Below are positions 37,475 to 51,980 of a DNA stretch of 64,000 bases, piece after piece. Under the pieces are notes generated by a model. That model saw only the letters and a program-made list of their open reading frames with translations. It ran no database searches and was not told the DNA's origin. The position numbers and the translations under genes are program-made. The stretch spans positions 20,460,001-20,524,000 of the forward strand of contig OU612075.1 of NCBI GenBank assembly GCA_914767715.1, given 5' to 3'. Each line of letters starts with the position of its first letter. Position 1 is the first letter of the stretch. The DNA comes from Membranipora membranacea (taxonomy: Eukaryota > Bryozoa > Gymnolaemata > Cheilostomatida > Membraniporidae).

Positions 37475-37983
37475 TATTCTTCCGTTCATATTACGAGCCG
37501 GATCCAGAGAGATTCCCTGATGAAGGTGGGGTGGTAGATAAGTTAGCTGGTAAACTTATGGTAAGTGAGCACTCAGCACACTGTCAATATTAAATCAGAA
37601 AATTTCTGAGCTTTAATTAGGAGAGGTACGCCTTCACTGATTGAACTTTGGTATCTCTACCTTTTTTATCCTCACACAGGATGATACTTTCTTACCATTT
37701 GATATTTATTTATTTGATCCTTCACTTACGATACACATAAACAGCTGCTACCAACAGCTAATTTTTATTATGGATGTTTGGATGGCAACCTTCAGAGGAA
37801 GATTGCCTATGATACTCAAAAGCTCTCCCCCTCTATATCCCAATCACTGGTATAAAACATACACTAACTCTGTTGTAGTCGTTCATGGAGTTTGTTGGAC
37901 CAGCGATCTGTGATGATCTACATCTGAAAACTATGGTGACATGTGTCAGCTCGATTCTATCATCTTCCACCGTTTCTGCCAAG
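37475..37983 (+). other. Upstream channel exons seen only before unit B
   Basis: 37475-37560 (needs one leftover base; encodes DPERFPDEGGVVDKLAGKLM at its end, donor gtaagt) and 37879-37983 (SFMEFVGPAICDDLHLKTMV..., donor gtatga) join in phase to each other and to exon 38911-38979. Their unit A counterparts would lie upstream of this window. I place them in the helical region before the RIH-associated domain by position only. Confidence 0.6.
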
Positions 37984-39685
37984 GTATGAACCACACAGCT
38001 TTCATTATAGTTTGTACTAAAAATGATAAGATCATTTACAATGCACTAGTCAGCAGATAAGAGAGCTTACCATGTGACTATAATTGGTAATCATTAGTAT
38101 AGCGAAACTTAAACAGAAGTCATGTAGAGAATGCTCAGTAAGCAGCAGTACATCTGTGGCAATAGAATTTTATAGCGATACTTTCAGTGTCACGTTAATA
38201 AACTCGCCTAAATATGTCAGCAGATTTACCCCCAATATCATTTTTGTATGTCTTGTCTTAATACCTTATGCGTACATGCAAGATAACATTACTACGCATT
38301 GATCATCATCTTATGAGCCTGACATTTTACTAGAGTGCCCCTCACACTGGAGTTAAGAAGCCTAATTTAGTCAAGGTGAAACTCACTGTTGTGCTTTTGC
38401 GATCATTATGTAAATAGATAAGTGATGAGTTCTTTGAATATAGTTGCTTTCTAGCAAGACGACTCTAACTCTGATCGGACTGACCACCAATTGCAAAAAT
38501 AAAAAATGTAGTTCTTCTTTTCGGTGGTCAAAGTGAGGAGTTCTTACCTGCCTATTTCTGTAGCCTCTCGTTAACTGCCAGATTTTAGAATCGTATAATG
38601 TATCAAGTTTTCACTTTCAAGTTTTCCAGTTGTTCATATTTGGTAGAACCTGTTATTTTCACCTTGTTGAGTGAATCGCTTTTTATGTCCTATCTAGAAT
38701 CTCACTAAAATTTCACATATAGTAGACAATTAACTAGACTTCACCTTTCAGTATTTCTCTCTTTGTTTCATTGTTTTGCGCTTCTTATATAATGATTTCA
38801 AAAATTTCATGAAAGTTCAAATCAGGAGAAAACTTTTCCATGTCTTGCCAGTTGCCTCTAAAAGCTGACACCACATTTTAGTCTTATTTTAATGTATTCT
38901 GTTTGTGTAGGTTATGGAAGACTTTCAGAATAAGTATGGGCGAGCTGGCTCTCAAAGTGTCTCTAGTGATGCCAGAAGGGTTAGTGATTTTTTGTACTCC
39001 TAATTCGTAGGGCATATTCTATGAATATAAGATATAACTATTTGTCACTGGAAGGTGAAGTCCGGATTGGGGTGAAGGTACTTGGTGTAGAAGAGCGCAA
39101 TTCCAGAATAGTTGGAGATGAGGAATGGCTGACCACTTAGCTGTGTTTACCAAATGAATTCTCAAATTCATCCTTGCCAAAAGAAAATGTTGATATAAAT
39201 TTTATTATTGTTGCAATATGTTTTATTGTAGCCTTGTCACGTGGCCGTGGTCGCGTTATAGTTTTATTACTATAGTAAATATTATAATAATATATTATTA
39301 TCTCAATTATCTTTTATTGGGCTTGATTGCACAAAATGTCTAATCCTACTCCATATATACTATTCTCTATATCTTAACTTTGTTAACCTCTCAGTCTTGG
39401 AGGGATCCGGTAAGACACTGTCCGATACTTGATCCAGTTTAGAGGTCAAAATAACCTGCGATGAAGTGTGGACTTTTTCCACATGTCCATTTATTCTCCT
39501 ACTGGGTCGCTTAATAAATATCCGATAGCCAAGTTTGTGCCCTTATGACCACTGATCACTGTGTTCCGTAACTCTAAAACTGACTGACTGACAGACATGT
39601 GGTAAAGAGTGATCCAATCACGGTGCATCACTGACTTGAGCCGTGAAAATGTTAACCTGTCTATTACAAAAATCTAATAATAATA

Positions 39686-39955
39686 ATTCAGTAAATTCAG
39701 TAAATTCAGTTAATTCAGTAAATTCAGTAAAGTCAGTAAATTCAGTAAATTCAGTAAATTCAGTAAATTCAGGAAATTCAGTAAATTCAGTGAATTCAGT
39801 AAATTCAGTAAATTCAGTAAATTCAGGAAATTCAGGAATTCAGTAAATTCAGTAAATTCAGTTAATTAGGTAAATTCAGTAAATTCAGTAAATTCAGCCG
39901 ATTCAGCTAATTCAGCAAATTCAGCTAATTCAGCAAATTCTGCAAATTCAGTAAA
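39686..39955 (+). repeat. Expanded 9-bp minisatellite, unit B
   Basis: About 30 units of attcagtaa and variants (attcaggaa, attcagcaa). Because the period is a multiple of three it reads open (N-S-V repeats), but it lies in an intron and is not coding. Confidence 0.9.
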
Positions 39956-42900
39956 TCACGCCATGATTATGGGATGGCAGACTGATCTTATTTGAGAATC
40001 AATCCGAAAATCACTTCAAAAGAAAATCCAACAGATCAGAATTAAAACTTATCAATGACTACATAGAGTAAATTGGGTTAAATCTCCTGACAATAATAAT
40101 CCCCGTTGCGACCGTTTTCATTTTATGTGTATTCTCATTGAATCTGCAGACCATCATGTTTTATTCTTTCTTTGTCGAGCAGAAATATATAGAGGGGTGT
40201 GCCGGAGAGGAGGAGCTTAACGATCAGCTCAATGTGTTCGCTGAGAACTACGCTTCTGTGAGAGTTAGCTCAGTCATAAAACTTGCATCAGAAAACTTCA
40301 GGATCATGCACATTCAGCCATTATAAAAGCAAAGAGCCAAACAACATGTTCTTCTGATCTCCGCTGTAATAAGTTTTATTCGTACGCCTGTAGGATATCA
40401 GCAAGTTTGCGTCACTCGACAGAAAATGCTCGTCTCAGTCAGAATGAGTTGGATATAAAGTGTTTCCAGCTACTGCGAGGAATGATACATAACGAGATTA
40501 TCAAACTACCAAATGAGTCAGATAATAACTCAAAGAGGATGAAAAGGTAACAATAATACTTATAAGGAGATAGATAAGCCAATGTATAGCTCTGATTGGC
40601 TGTATCTGAACCAATCAGAGCCATCACATGTGCATGAGATGAGATGCGTAATCGGAAAATGTCTTAAACTATGGAAAATGTTAAGTCTTGTACATTCCCT
40701 TCTATTTGTTACAAATAACTCCCAGAATTCCGAATATTTTGAATCCTTTTGTCTTTCCAACGTCTGTTAGCAACCTTCATCATTTCTACAATCCAGTGTC
40801 CAATGCCTAAAAAGGTACGCAAAAATATTTACAAGCCCAATCATATTGTTTCGCATGATTCATTCTGATCTGACACACTCAAATTTCCCCACACTGCCTT
40901 CAGGAAAAGTATTCCTGATTGGTTATAGCTGCTCGTAGGAAGAAACGGTAATGTGATTTTGCCTTTATTGTTTCTTGCATTCATTATTTCAATGCACTAA
41001 TTTCATTCAATGTTGTTTCTGCACATCAATCAGTGATATATTCACCCATATCTAGCTGTAAGCTTGGGAGCTGATGATTTGCTAACAACTTGAAAAAATT
41101 TAACGCAAGACTAATATCCTTGCCATGCTTCAAGAGTTAACAAACTTTAATCTGACATAATTCTTCAAAGCCTTCAGTGACTGCCATAGTCAAATAATAC
41201 AAATATAAAAAAAATGTGTAGAAAAGACTAGTGAGAGAATTATATAGTTAAAGGTATTAATTATTGCATGGAAAGCAATTTTTTTTTATAAACATTGATT
41301 TATTATTTCACAGATATTGTGATTAAACTAAACGCATTATTTATATATTGTTACATTAATTCTTAAACATAATTTCACAGATCCTGTTTCAATTTCGTTC
41401 GTGAGGTAAGCAATGATTTTGCATCTCCTATGAACTATCAAACTAAGGGATGACAATGTCATAAAATTATGACGGGAACTAGAATTGATTTATTTCTGTG
41501 TACTACCAAAAGCGTGTTTATGCCTGCTATTGGTGGGCCTGGCCTTAGGCATTTTTTTCTGTAGGGTCAGTAAGACAAACCTGACTGCAGGAATTGCGTA
41601 AAATAAATACTGGTTAAGAGTGGGCCCAATCAAAAACAATACGGTCTATTTGTGATTGAAGAGATCGAGATCGAGATCTCACAATGTCTTACATTACAGC
41701 ACAAAATTCATCATGCAATGGAATACCTTATTATGATGTTTGATTTTAGTCAACTTCAAGCTATAGCTGATGTACAGAGGGTGTTAGAAGACAACTCAGC
41801 CATACTTAAAGTGCTGCCCCATCTAAGTAAGAATCAGGATCATCTGGTCAGAGAAATCCTGTCCTTCATGGCAGCCATGCTCTACGGTGGGAATGAGCAG
41901 GTAGGTTATCCTGTGGTATCAGTTAGCTTTGTTATGGGCCATTTACAGGGCTTCCCATTTGTAGCAGACTGTAGTTGAGGTCTCAGGCTTAGCCTCACAG
42001 ATGAATTGCTTGCTTGCGGATAAGTTGATTAATCATTCCCTTATCAATATCAAAATATCTGAGATACATACAACTTGCGAACAAACAGAGCATTTGGCAA
42101 AATGCTAAACATTTTGTTATAATATGCAGCAGCATAATTACTTTCATACCCTAACAAAAGTACTTGGTGTTGCTGCTAAGAATGGTTTCAGTTTGTGTAT
42201 GATAGAGGACCTTCTACAATGGAACATCTGTGTATTATTTTAGGTGCAGCAGAGTTTGGTAGATTACTTTTATGGCACAAGAGAGGAGAAGTTCTTCTTT
42301 GCTGTAAAGAATAGAATGGATCTGTCCACCATGGGTGTGAAAGAGCAGCGCTCACTGGTTGCTCAGTATATGGCAAAAGTGGAGGAGGCTGTAGAAATGG
42401 CTAAACAACTGAAGAAGGCAATGGCTACTGCCAAAACACACATGGTAAGATTCCTGAAAAGGATAAAACCAGCTTTAATCTTGTTTTGTACAGAATATTT
42501 AGCAACTAGAAACAATACAACACCAATTGGTGGTGTTGTCTTGAGAACAGTTTTCAGATTCATACTTGGTAGTTATAACTTATTGTTGTTCATTGAAGTT
42601 GAAATGTCATAAACAGAAACACTATAAATGCATCAGTACCTATGACCACCGAATGTCTCATGTGAACACCTGGATAATAATATCGTTATCATGTTTCTAG
42701 GATATGGCTATGCTGAAGGGGTCAGTATTTGGATCTAAGATGGTTGGGTCAAAGATGGGATCACGTATGATGGGATCACATATGCTCGGGGCCGGAACGG
42801 TGGCAGGTCTGGGGGCAGCTCCTGGAAGGGGCAAACAGGTAAGTCACTTAATCTCGTCCAGAAATATATCCTAAGCGTTAAACTTGTAGACAAAAAATTG

Positions 42901-45900
42901 TGTATTTCCTTCAACAATATATTCTTCGACAAACCCAGCTGGACAAAGTCACACCTTTTGCGTGACGTTTTGAAATGAGGAATGTCAAACAGTAGTACAT
43001 ATTTTCATTGAATAGCGCAAGGGGAAGAAGACAGAAAGCTATTATGTCCCTGAAGTCTAGGAACACTGCTCTTAAATGTTTAGATGACTAACAATTTAGT
43101 TATAATGAGTCATGTTTTAGTTTGCGGATTATAGCACAGCAGTTTGTATAAGAAACCTACAATCTTACTGTACCTGCTTATTTAACGGCAGCCTGGATGT
43201 CCCTAACAAAAACATGAAAACTAGTAAAGTGTCTCCAGCTGTGCCCTCAGAGAACATGGAGCTAACCGAGGTCAAGGTCGCTAAGGACCCTAATGTGAGT
43301 GCTATTACTATTCTACTATTAATATTCTTTGATTCAAGCAAGTAGCCACTGTCAATAATTATTGTAGTTATCATTTGAGCACAATGGTTGTCAATCACCT
43401 GTGCTCTAGATAGCATGATCTTGAACCTCTATCCTTCCCCCAAGGTGTGGTGGGTAGAGTGCCAATGGTCGTTTTATTTGTCTATATAACAACTCAGGTT
43501 GGGAAAATACTAATATCAGTGACAGCTTTCCCAAAAAATTTCGTTCAGTCAAACGAGTAAACTTATTGACCCTGTTATATTTCAGGCCTTGGAAGCCGAT
43601 GAGCTGGCAGAGATTGAAGCAATGGCAGCTGATGAGATGGACATGGAGTATGAAGATGACGGATATATCGAGCTTGTTCTCAAAGTCCTCGGACTTATGT
43701 GTGATGGACAGAACGGAAGACTACAGGTATCTAACATTCCCATTCTGTGTCTTTTATCAAGGGCCACAAACACACAAGCCCACATCAGAAAACTTTTATG
43801 TGAGATCATCTGTGATTGTGCGACTAAAATCAGCAGAAAGTTCAATGTTGCACCCATCTATAGCTGTTTTCACCCTCACATTTACAGCAAAAACATATCA
43901 ATCATAGAAAATTTTCCAGGCGCTAGTTTTTTATGTAACAGTGGTTAAGAGTGTAGGGATCTTTCAAATGAAATATATTATTTAATTGTAGAACTATCTA
44001 AGAGAGCAGCCAGACAATATTAAGTCATTTGACCTGGTCGGAGAGGCTGCTAGATTTCTACAGTTACTGTACAGTAACATCAACCCTAATACCATATCTC
44101 TCATCATACAAGTGTTCAATACACTTGTCGAGTTCTGCTCTGTAAGTCTTTATAAATGGTTATTATGAAAGCTGGGCATACCGTCCCATTCTATCTCATA
44201 ATATATTATACTCACTTACACTTTCTGTAAATGGGTAATAGATCATTGACATGCTTCTACATCCCTACCTGTAAACATTATTCCGCCAATTATCATGATT
44301 GGAAAGGATGCACTTTGCTCATGTGCAACCAATCAGTTCATGCTGGTTAGCTTTGTTCTGTATCATTTGGATTAATCCAAATGTACTTGAGTTCTCAAAC
44401 TGAAAGTAAACTTCTATAGGCAAAATGTAAATAGATTGTTTGGGCTAATTTTTGGCGCATTCGCTATGGTGCAGAGACACTCATATCACTGAGTCGATCT
44501 GCAAACACTGTGGAAAGGGTGTGATCAATTGACCTTGACCCTTATCACCTTGACCTCAGCACATGATCCACAGACCTGTAGCTTCTCATATTTGATATTT
44601 GTTTCATATTTTTTCAGGGTAATTCACTGAATCAGAGTGTGGCGTTCGATAACAAAGTGGTGGACTATATAAACTATATACTGAGGAACAAACAGTATAG
44701 AGTCTGTAAGTCTGAGGATATACTAGAGCTACAATCAGCTATACAGCAGCTTGTTAAGGCTATGTGTGAGGAGAATAGGGGCTATAAAGACCCGTCCCTG
44801 GTAAGTTATACATCTTCTCCTTAGGTACAAGGCTGTTACTTTATAATTATTATTGAGACCCCATGAACTAGGTGTCCCCATAGTCTAACTGTGATTTGAG
44901 CTAAGATCAGAGTGGTTGGTAGTGATTAGAACTGTCTCCAGTGTTGCTAATTATTTTCCCAGGCTATAAAAACCGTAGCATTTTACCTATTTTCATAAGA
45001 TTGCAGATTTGTTTTTATCATGATGAAGATGTGCATTATTATCTAATTATGTATGATGATGATAAATATGATGCCCAAATTCCCAATGCATTGATTAGAG
45101 GTAGAAAGATGCATTTGGAACTGCATTCGATGTAAAGTTTATATGTAAATATAAATGATTGCTTTTCTTGTGCAGCCTAAGACTTCCCTGATCGAGGTTT
45201 GTTATGAGATATTTTTATGGCGGTACTAATACTAGAATGTATTATGGCTGTCCTTACATAAAAATTCAAATTTCATTGTCGGTGTGTGGGTTAACTTTCC
45301 ATATAACATTGTCAATATTGTACTGTTGTCTATCTGGTTGAAACTTCAAATTCTCTCAAATGTGGCTTTTTCATCTTGATTAAGGAATTGTCCTCTCCTA
45401 CAAAAGTAGGAAACAATCCTAACAACATTTAACATAGGTTTGTTTAATTTCAAGTGATTTCTTATTTCAAAGATTGCAACACTACCACAGATTTTAGTGG
45501 GTGCTATATGGCATTAATATCACTTGCACTAGGCCTTGTAGCATTGATATTCTAATAATCTTGTCAAGTTTCGGATATGGTGTGGTGTGGTCATAACTTG
45601 GTAGGAAATTCAAATGTTGGCGGGCATAATGTAATGCAATTGTTGACATACTTTTCACTCACTCTAATGATTCTCAAATTCACTAAGGACTAAATCAGGT
45701 GTTGTCTTCCCGCTATAACACATTTGACATTTCACAAATTGATTTCTCACATCTGTTCAGTTGGTTTTGAACCTTGGTTAATGCTGTCTTTCAATCGAAG
45801 ACTTGGATATTCTGGAGCGATCTTGTAGCACATCAACTCTTTTGATGATTACGCTTAGAAATATTGTGAAGTTAATTGAAAATGAGTTCAAAACTGCTTA

Positions 45901-48900
45901 TCATCATTCAAACTAAAAAAAATGGCAAACTCACACCTAAAATTAACAATAATGATTTTACTATATGATTCTGCAGACATTAAAAGAGGCGACCGTTGAG
46001 GGTCACTCTTACAACATCCCAGTTAAATCTAATTCAGAGAAGGTATACCATCATACGTTGTATAGCAAACCTATTTAGGGTGATGCACCAACCTTTAGTT
46101 GCTGTAAGGAGTTGTACCAACCTTTTTATTTAAACCAAGAGAGGTTTAAACGATATTCAGTTCTACTAAATGGTCATCCATTGCTATGGTATAGAGGTTA
46201 TTTTGCTCATCAAGGTCTTAATTTGTTAATGTGTTGTACCAAGAATTCATTAATATTTTATTCGGTTGATCCATGCATGCAGGTATTGATAGTTTAGTCT
46301 TCTCAGTTCCACAGCTCATAATGACTTTCTTTATGCTGCATGGTATGTTTTATATAATATGTTGTGTTTGATCTCCTCTTCGGATCGGATGGGAACGGGA
46401 ATGGGCAGTGCTGCTAAGCTAACCATTGGTTTGCAGATGTGGGATGTGCTATGCAATGATCGCTGGCAGCACTCATGTCATCAGCTCCCTTATCCTAGAT
46501 TTTCCTGGCTGTTTTGCCACCCTAAAGGCCAACATATCACTGCGCCAATAAAGGTAGCCGCAATAGTACAGGAAAGTCTAGGAACACTGCTCTAAATGTT
46601 TAGATGACTAACAATTTAGTTATGATGAACCATGTTTTAGTTTGCGGATTATAGCACAGAAGTATGTATAACAAACCTACAATCTTACTGTTCCTGTTCA
46701 TTTAGTGTCTCTTTCACTGATTATAACAGCAAACCTGTCATGTCAGAATCACTGTCATCATAAACACCAATGGTCCGGGTGACATTTGTATCATTTCCAA
46801 ATTGATCAGTTATCATACTTGTAAAAAACTGGTGAAAAGATGCCCTCTCTACCCGTACAAAACACAATAAACCGAGTTGTACAGTGACCAATGGTATTTA
46901 TGATGAATGGTGATTCTTTCAGCCTATATATGGGGCTTGTACTCTGTAGAGGTCTGCATGCCAGCAAAGTGTATCCATGTGATTTATAGCTTGAGTACAA
47001 TGCGGTGTAACTGGTATAGTGATGCTTTGTATTACAGAGGGGGGGGGGGGGCGGCTTTAGTGCTATTATTAGTTGTAAATCTCTCTCATTTTTCTTCTCA
47101 ATTTCATGATAAAATGCTGATGATTGAATTGTGATTCTTGGAACCCAAATGAAATAGTTTTGTTTTGCGAAAAAAGGATTATTTGGCAAATACTATCCAA
47201 TCAGTAAATTATTGTTATCTATTCAGAGCACCTCAAGTCTAAGGATGAGGTTTAAATGTTGCGTTCAGATGAAACTCATGTGTTAATTCCAGATATTTAG
47301 ATGGTTTTTTTTATCACATATGTTGGTAATACGGGACAAGAAATCAGGCCATGCTTTGTATCATATCTCCGCTTTTAAAAAGCTTCATATTAGCCCTTGC
47401 ATTCTGGGATATCTACCATAGCTTCCTGTTTATACCAAGTGAGGTTGTACTTATAATTGCCAGTCTCTTGTTATACAGGAGGTGATGGACACCTTGGATA
47501 TAGACAGCGTACACGACGTTATGTTAAGTCTGTATGATCAGATACTAAAACAGAACAGTGACACACAGACATTCAACGATCTGATGAGAATATCCTTTGG
47601 TTATTATCATCTGATCAGGAGATACCAGGATATTGATCCTGCTCTTGACTTTAAAGGTACACAACTCTCTACTAATCATTAACTGGTAATGGGTGAATTC
47701 AGTACATTACTTTTGAGATAATTAGACCAATTTTCTGTTGGGCAGGCCTGCGTATTCACCCGATAAGTATTCAATTAGTGGCGTTAAATTGTGATTTGCC
47801 AATATATTTATTGAATATAACTCAGCATTTGTTCTCTCCTATTCAGTGAAAAAAGGTAAGTAGGTTATCTACCATGTCCATCAGCTGCATAACAATTGGA
47901 AATGCACAAAGGCTATCTATGTATCATTTAATTGTATAAGTCTGACCTAGCCTTGCCACACTGCCAATTTTTTTGTTTTGACAACAAAAAATGTGCCCTT
48001 GTGACACGGCCAGGTCTGGCCATGAATCCGATGGATTAATATTACTTGTTGACGAATTTACCAGCAGATTTGGGAGTTTTAACATAGCATCCTCCTCTAC
48101 TGACATTTAATATTATAGTGAATCTTATCATTGCAAAGAGAAAACTGTGACATTGTTTGAATCATTATTTCCCTGGGCATGACAGTTATTAATTTATCCA
48201 TAAGTGGAGACTGTCAGAGATGCTTTTGTGGGAAATCTCTCAATGGTTGGCATAAATTGATACAGGGCTAAGGTAACCATACCTTCTTCTATTAGTTGAA
48301 CCTTTGATTGGGACATCGATCCAAGCAAACTTGTTCTTTGCAAAGTTAGCCAGACAAGTAGATATTGGGGAGGGAGGGGGGGTATGTTCATGATTTGGTT
48401 CTGGGTTAGGGACAAGTCCTTGGTTTTAAGGGTGTCTGTTCAGCTGCTCTATATGTCAATATTCAATACTGTTGCATAGTTCTCTGGAGATCATAAAATG
48501 AAGTTAATATCAGGAAAACTAAACCACCTGCAGCATGCTGCTCTCCATAGTAATTTTTATGATTCAATATCTGTTATTTCATAATTTTAATGCCATCGCC
48601 TGACTCATTGATCTATGCGTACAAATTATCCAAACACATCACAGTTCTTCAGAGCAAAATCATGTCCCCTCAAAACCTTTGTATAACAAATGACTTATCA
48701 TAAAGAGTGTGTATAATTCTCAGAGTTACGAGCTCGGGCAGACATCTCCTGGATAGAGAGGCCAGGATTTATGGATAATGCCTGGAGATATTTTGAAAGT
48801 GGAACTATGTCGATAGAAATACTCAAAGATGACCTCCTTCAGAAGACGTACTTCAATGTCCGTGATAGGGTAAGAAAATATAGCAATTTAGATCATGTTT

Positions 48901-49803
48901 GTTCCAATTTGTTTGCATTTCGGATCGCTCCCATTCTACTGGAGAGCTGATGGCAGCTCTGAGGGGGAGCAAATACAAATGAAGAGTCCTCCAATCATAC
49001 TTGATCTAAAAGCGATTTATGTTATGGCTAAGGCAATATAACAGTACCCTTGCAAAATACTTGAGTTCCACATCCCACATGCCAGTAGCTCAGTGACATC
49101 TAGACTAGACTTCAAGTTTTAAAAAGTTTCATCTTTTTACCTGTAGACTGTGCTGAGAGAGGAGGTCAAGGACAGATTTAATTATGAAGTAGATCGAACT
49201 TCACCGACCAATAAGCTTAGAGAGTTCCTAGCCTGGTCTAAAGCAATCATGGATGATATTAAATATCAGAAGAAAGTCCTGTCAAATCCGCTCTCCCGAT
49301 TCTTTGTCAAGAGCGGGTTTGTGTGAAACAAATGATATTGCTGCACCAATTTCGTAATATAAAATTCACTTGCGCTTTGTGCGCAACATATTAAATTGTC
49401 TTAGTCTGATGTTCGTAACTCTGAAATAGCATATACATACATTGTGTCAAAAAACCATTGCTGTCATATTGTCGTATTTTTGTATTGTCATGCAGTCTTA
49501 TTGTCATACTGTCATGTATATGGGTTATGTTTTTTTAGGTACTGGTTGAATATAGCCGTCATACTAGTCAGTTTTCTCATAGCTCTGCTTGTACTTACGT
49601 CGTGGGTCGATCCCAAACTTGTAACTGGTTCTGATGAGCATGTATTCTTCAGAGGTTCTAACAGCTCCATCACGAGTAAGTATAGATTGTAAACATTGAG
49701 TCATGAATATATAAATGAATGTTTATTTATATATTAATTTATAATAAATAAATAACTATGATGTGTATTGTAGTATTACCAGTTTGGTATATAGCCAGAG
49801 ACC

Positions 49804-50218
49804 TTAAACCACTGCTGACACAGCTGGGCTTTGCCCAGCAGTGCCACCAGACAAAAATTTAAATAGAGAGTTCTGGTATCAAAACGTCTAGCCAGTAGCT
49901 TTGAATGGAGTTATGTGAGCTCTCAAAATGTAAGGAGTATCTTCTTCCCCAGCCATCCACCATTAGTGATAACATATGTTGAGGCTGGCCAATCAGGTGT
50001 GAGCTCAGCTAGATTTTAAAGGCACCTGATTGGTCAACCTCAACATATGTCATCACTAATGGTGGATGGCTGGGGAAGAAGATACTCCTTACATTTTGAG
50101 AGCTCATATAACTCCATTCAAAGCTACTGGCTAGATGTTTTGATGCCACAACTCTCTATTTAATTTTTTGTCTGTTGGCTATGCTGGGCGAAGCCCAGCT
50201 ATGGCAGCAGTGGTTTAA
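49804..50218. mobile_element. TTAA-flanked foldback (MITE-like) element, unit B
   Basis: Same element at the homologous site, with a few substitutions, so the insertion predates the duplication. Confidence 0.75.
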
Positions 50219-50380
50219 CTTATTATTTAAAACATACATAGGGAGCGTATGTTGTTTGGGGTTATATTTCTTCCGTTTTACAGTTCCCTTAAATTTTATG
50301 GGCAATAATGAGTAATTGTCTCACATTTTGTCTTGAGGGGTCAATTCACTCACCTTGATCTCTGAAAAATAAAAATAATC

Positions 50381-50485
50381 TTATCAGAAAAATCAGAAAT
50401 CTGAAAAATTAGAAAAATCAGAACAATCAGAAAAACAGAAAAAACAGAAAAATCTGAAAAAATCAGAAAAAATCAGAAAAAAAAC
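50381..50485 (+). repeat. A-rich tandem repeat (tcagaaaaa), unit B
   Basis: Homologue of 12342-12465 with fewer units. Confidence 0.8.
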
Positions 50486-50827
50486 AATCATAATCTAATC
50501 AGAAGTTAATCTAGTCACCACGAAACAGTTATAACTAAAGAGAGAATAAAATGCCACCACAGTGTTATTATCATACACTTTATTAATGTATCTTACAGTC
50601 CAGCTCCGAGGTATCGGTCAGAACTACAGGGTTTTACTACAATAATACCGGGTGTGAGCGTGGAGTTACTACTCACCTCCTTCCTGGGTGGTATACACAA
50701 TATATTATCATTCTGTGTGGTAATCAGCTTCTTCCTATCTAATCATCCGAGGTTACCTACACTCAAATCTATCAAGCGCTGCTGCACGTAAGTAATACTA
50801 GGTAACTTTGATATTTTACCCCTATCG

Positions 50828-50990
50828 TAAGCAGTTATGGAGTGGATAGGGCATGGGTCTCCCAATCAAGAGTTCCCATGTTCAATTCCTGGCAAATCAC
50901 GGCGGTGTCAGGAAGGGCATTTGACTCAAACACTCCTGTGCCACATTAGTTTACAGTCCATAGACCAATACTGATACCAGAAACAAACCA
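50828..50990 (+). mobile_element. tRNA-derived SINE, unit B
   Basis: Same insertion in unit B with the box B and the tcaggaagggcat block preserved. Confidence 0.6.
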
Positions 50991-51776
50991 AGCAACATCA
51001 AGGTTTTCATGGGGTATCACTGGGTATCAATACGTGTTTTTTGGGTGTTTCTGCAGTTGGCTGATTGCTTCAACTTTCAGGCTTCAAGCAACCTAAATCT
51101 ATGAAGTATTGAGTAGGTTGGTTTCATAACATAAATTGTTCCATATGTAAGCTTATAATTCTGAGAATGATCATATTGTAAAGATATGGTTGGCGAGAAA
51201 GTTCCAGTTTTTATGTTGTTTTACCTTGTAAGAAGCTCACTCTGTCATTCTGCTTTATAGAGGCAACAATAACAAATACAGGTACACGCTGTCTCACAGT
51301 CGCTTTATCCTCACAGTCGACTTTTTGTAGATAGCAAAGTGTTCTCTCTTTTAGCACCGTGATATCACACAATTTTGTCTCAACCGTGTGTAGGAATTTA
51401 CTCCTAGCCATTTTGACAATCCCACAGCCGTCATATTTGAACTCTAAAATTCCCAAATTCGTCTGCAACTGTCTCACCATAAGCCTTCCCTGGCCCACAT
51501 GTAATGATTGGTTGAGATCAACCAATTGGGGACAGATATATCAAGGGATGAAATTGCAATAGTTCACACAATTTGGCCCATGGTGGTTCCTCTGTTCACA
51601 CTTGCCCCTGATTTAATTGGTTTATCGTTTATCCTGTTTGAAAATGCTCTGCACCATCTGTATAAGTTCAACAACGTCATACATTCAAGGACTTATGGCA
51701 TTATTTTTTGCTGCTTTTTCAATGGACCAAAACTTTGACATACATAAATTTTCGACATCTTTCCAGCAGTTTAGAT

Positions 51777-51928
51777 GATTAGGTAAATTCGCGCCCTTGG
51801 TATCTCAGGCCTCATTTGTAATAGGGAGACAGCTTGAATTCAAGTTAGATTCAGTTGGATTTCCCCATGAAAATGGGATTTCCATTGATTATTTAATATA
51901 GATACCAAGGGCGCGAATTTACCTATTA
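51777..51928. mobile_element. Small foldback element, unit B
   Basis: Left arm aggtaaattcgcgcccttgg and right arm ccaagggcgcgaatttacct are exact reverse complements about 100 bp apart. Non-coding MITE-like structure. Confidence 0.65.
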
Positions 51929-51936
51929 GTTTTCCT

Positions 51937-51980
51937 CATAGACTCAATATACTAGTATATACTAGTATATTAAGTCTATG
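51937..51980. repeat. 44-bp palindrome, unit B
   Basis: Same palindrome with one mismatch (gactcaat for gacttaat). Confidence 0.8.

Noticed and set aside
51211-51525. 104-codon open frame on the - strand in unit B
   Set aside because: No recognisable domain, no splice context, and the unit A equivalent is broken by a small indel. Probably chance or an old transposon fragment.
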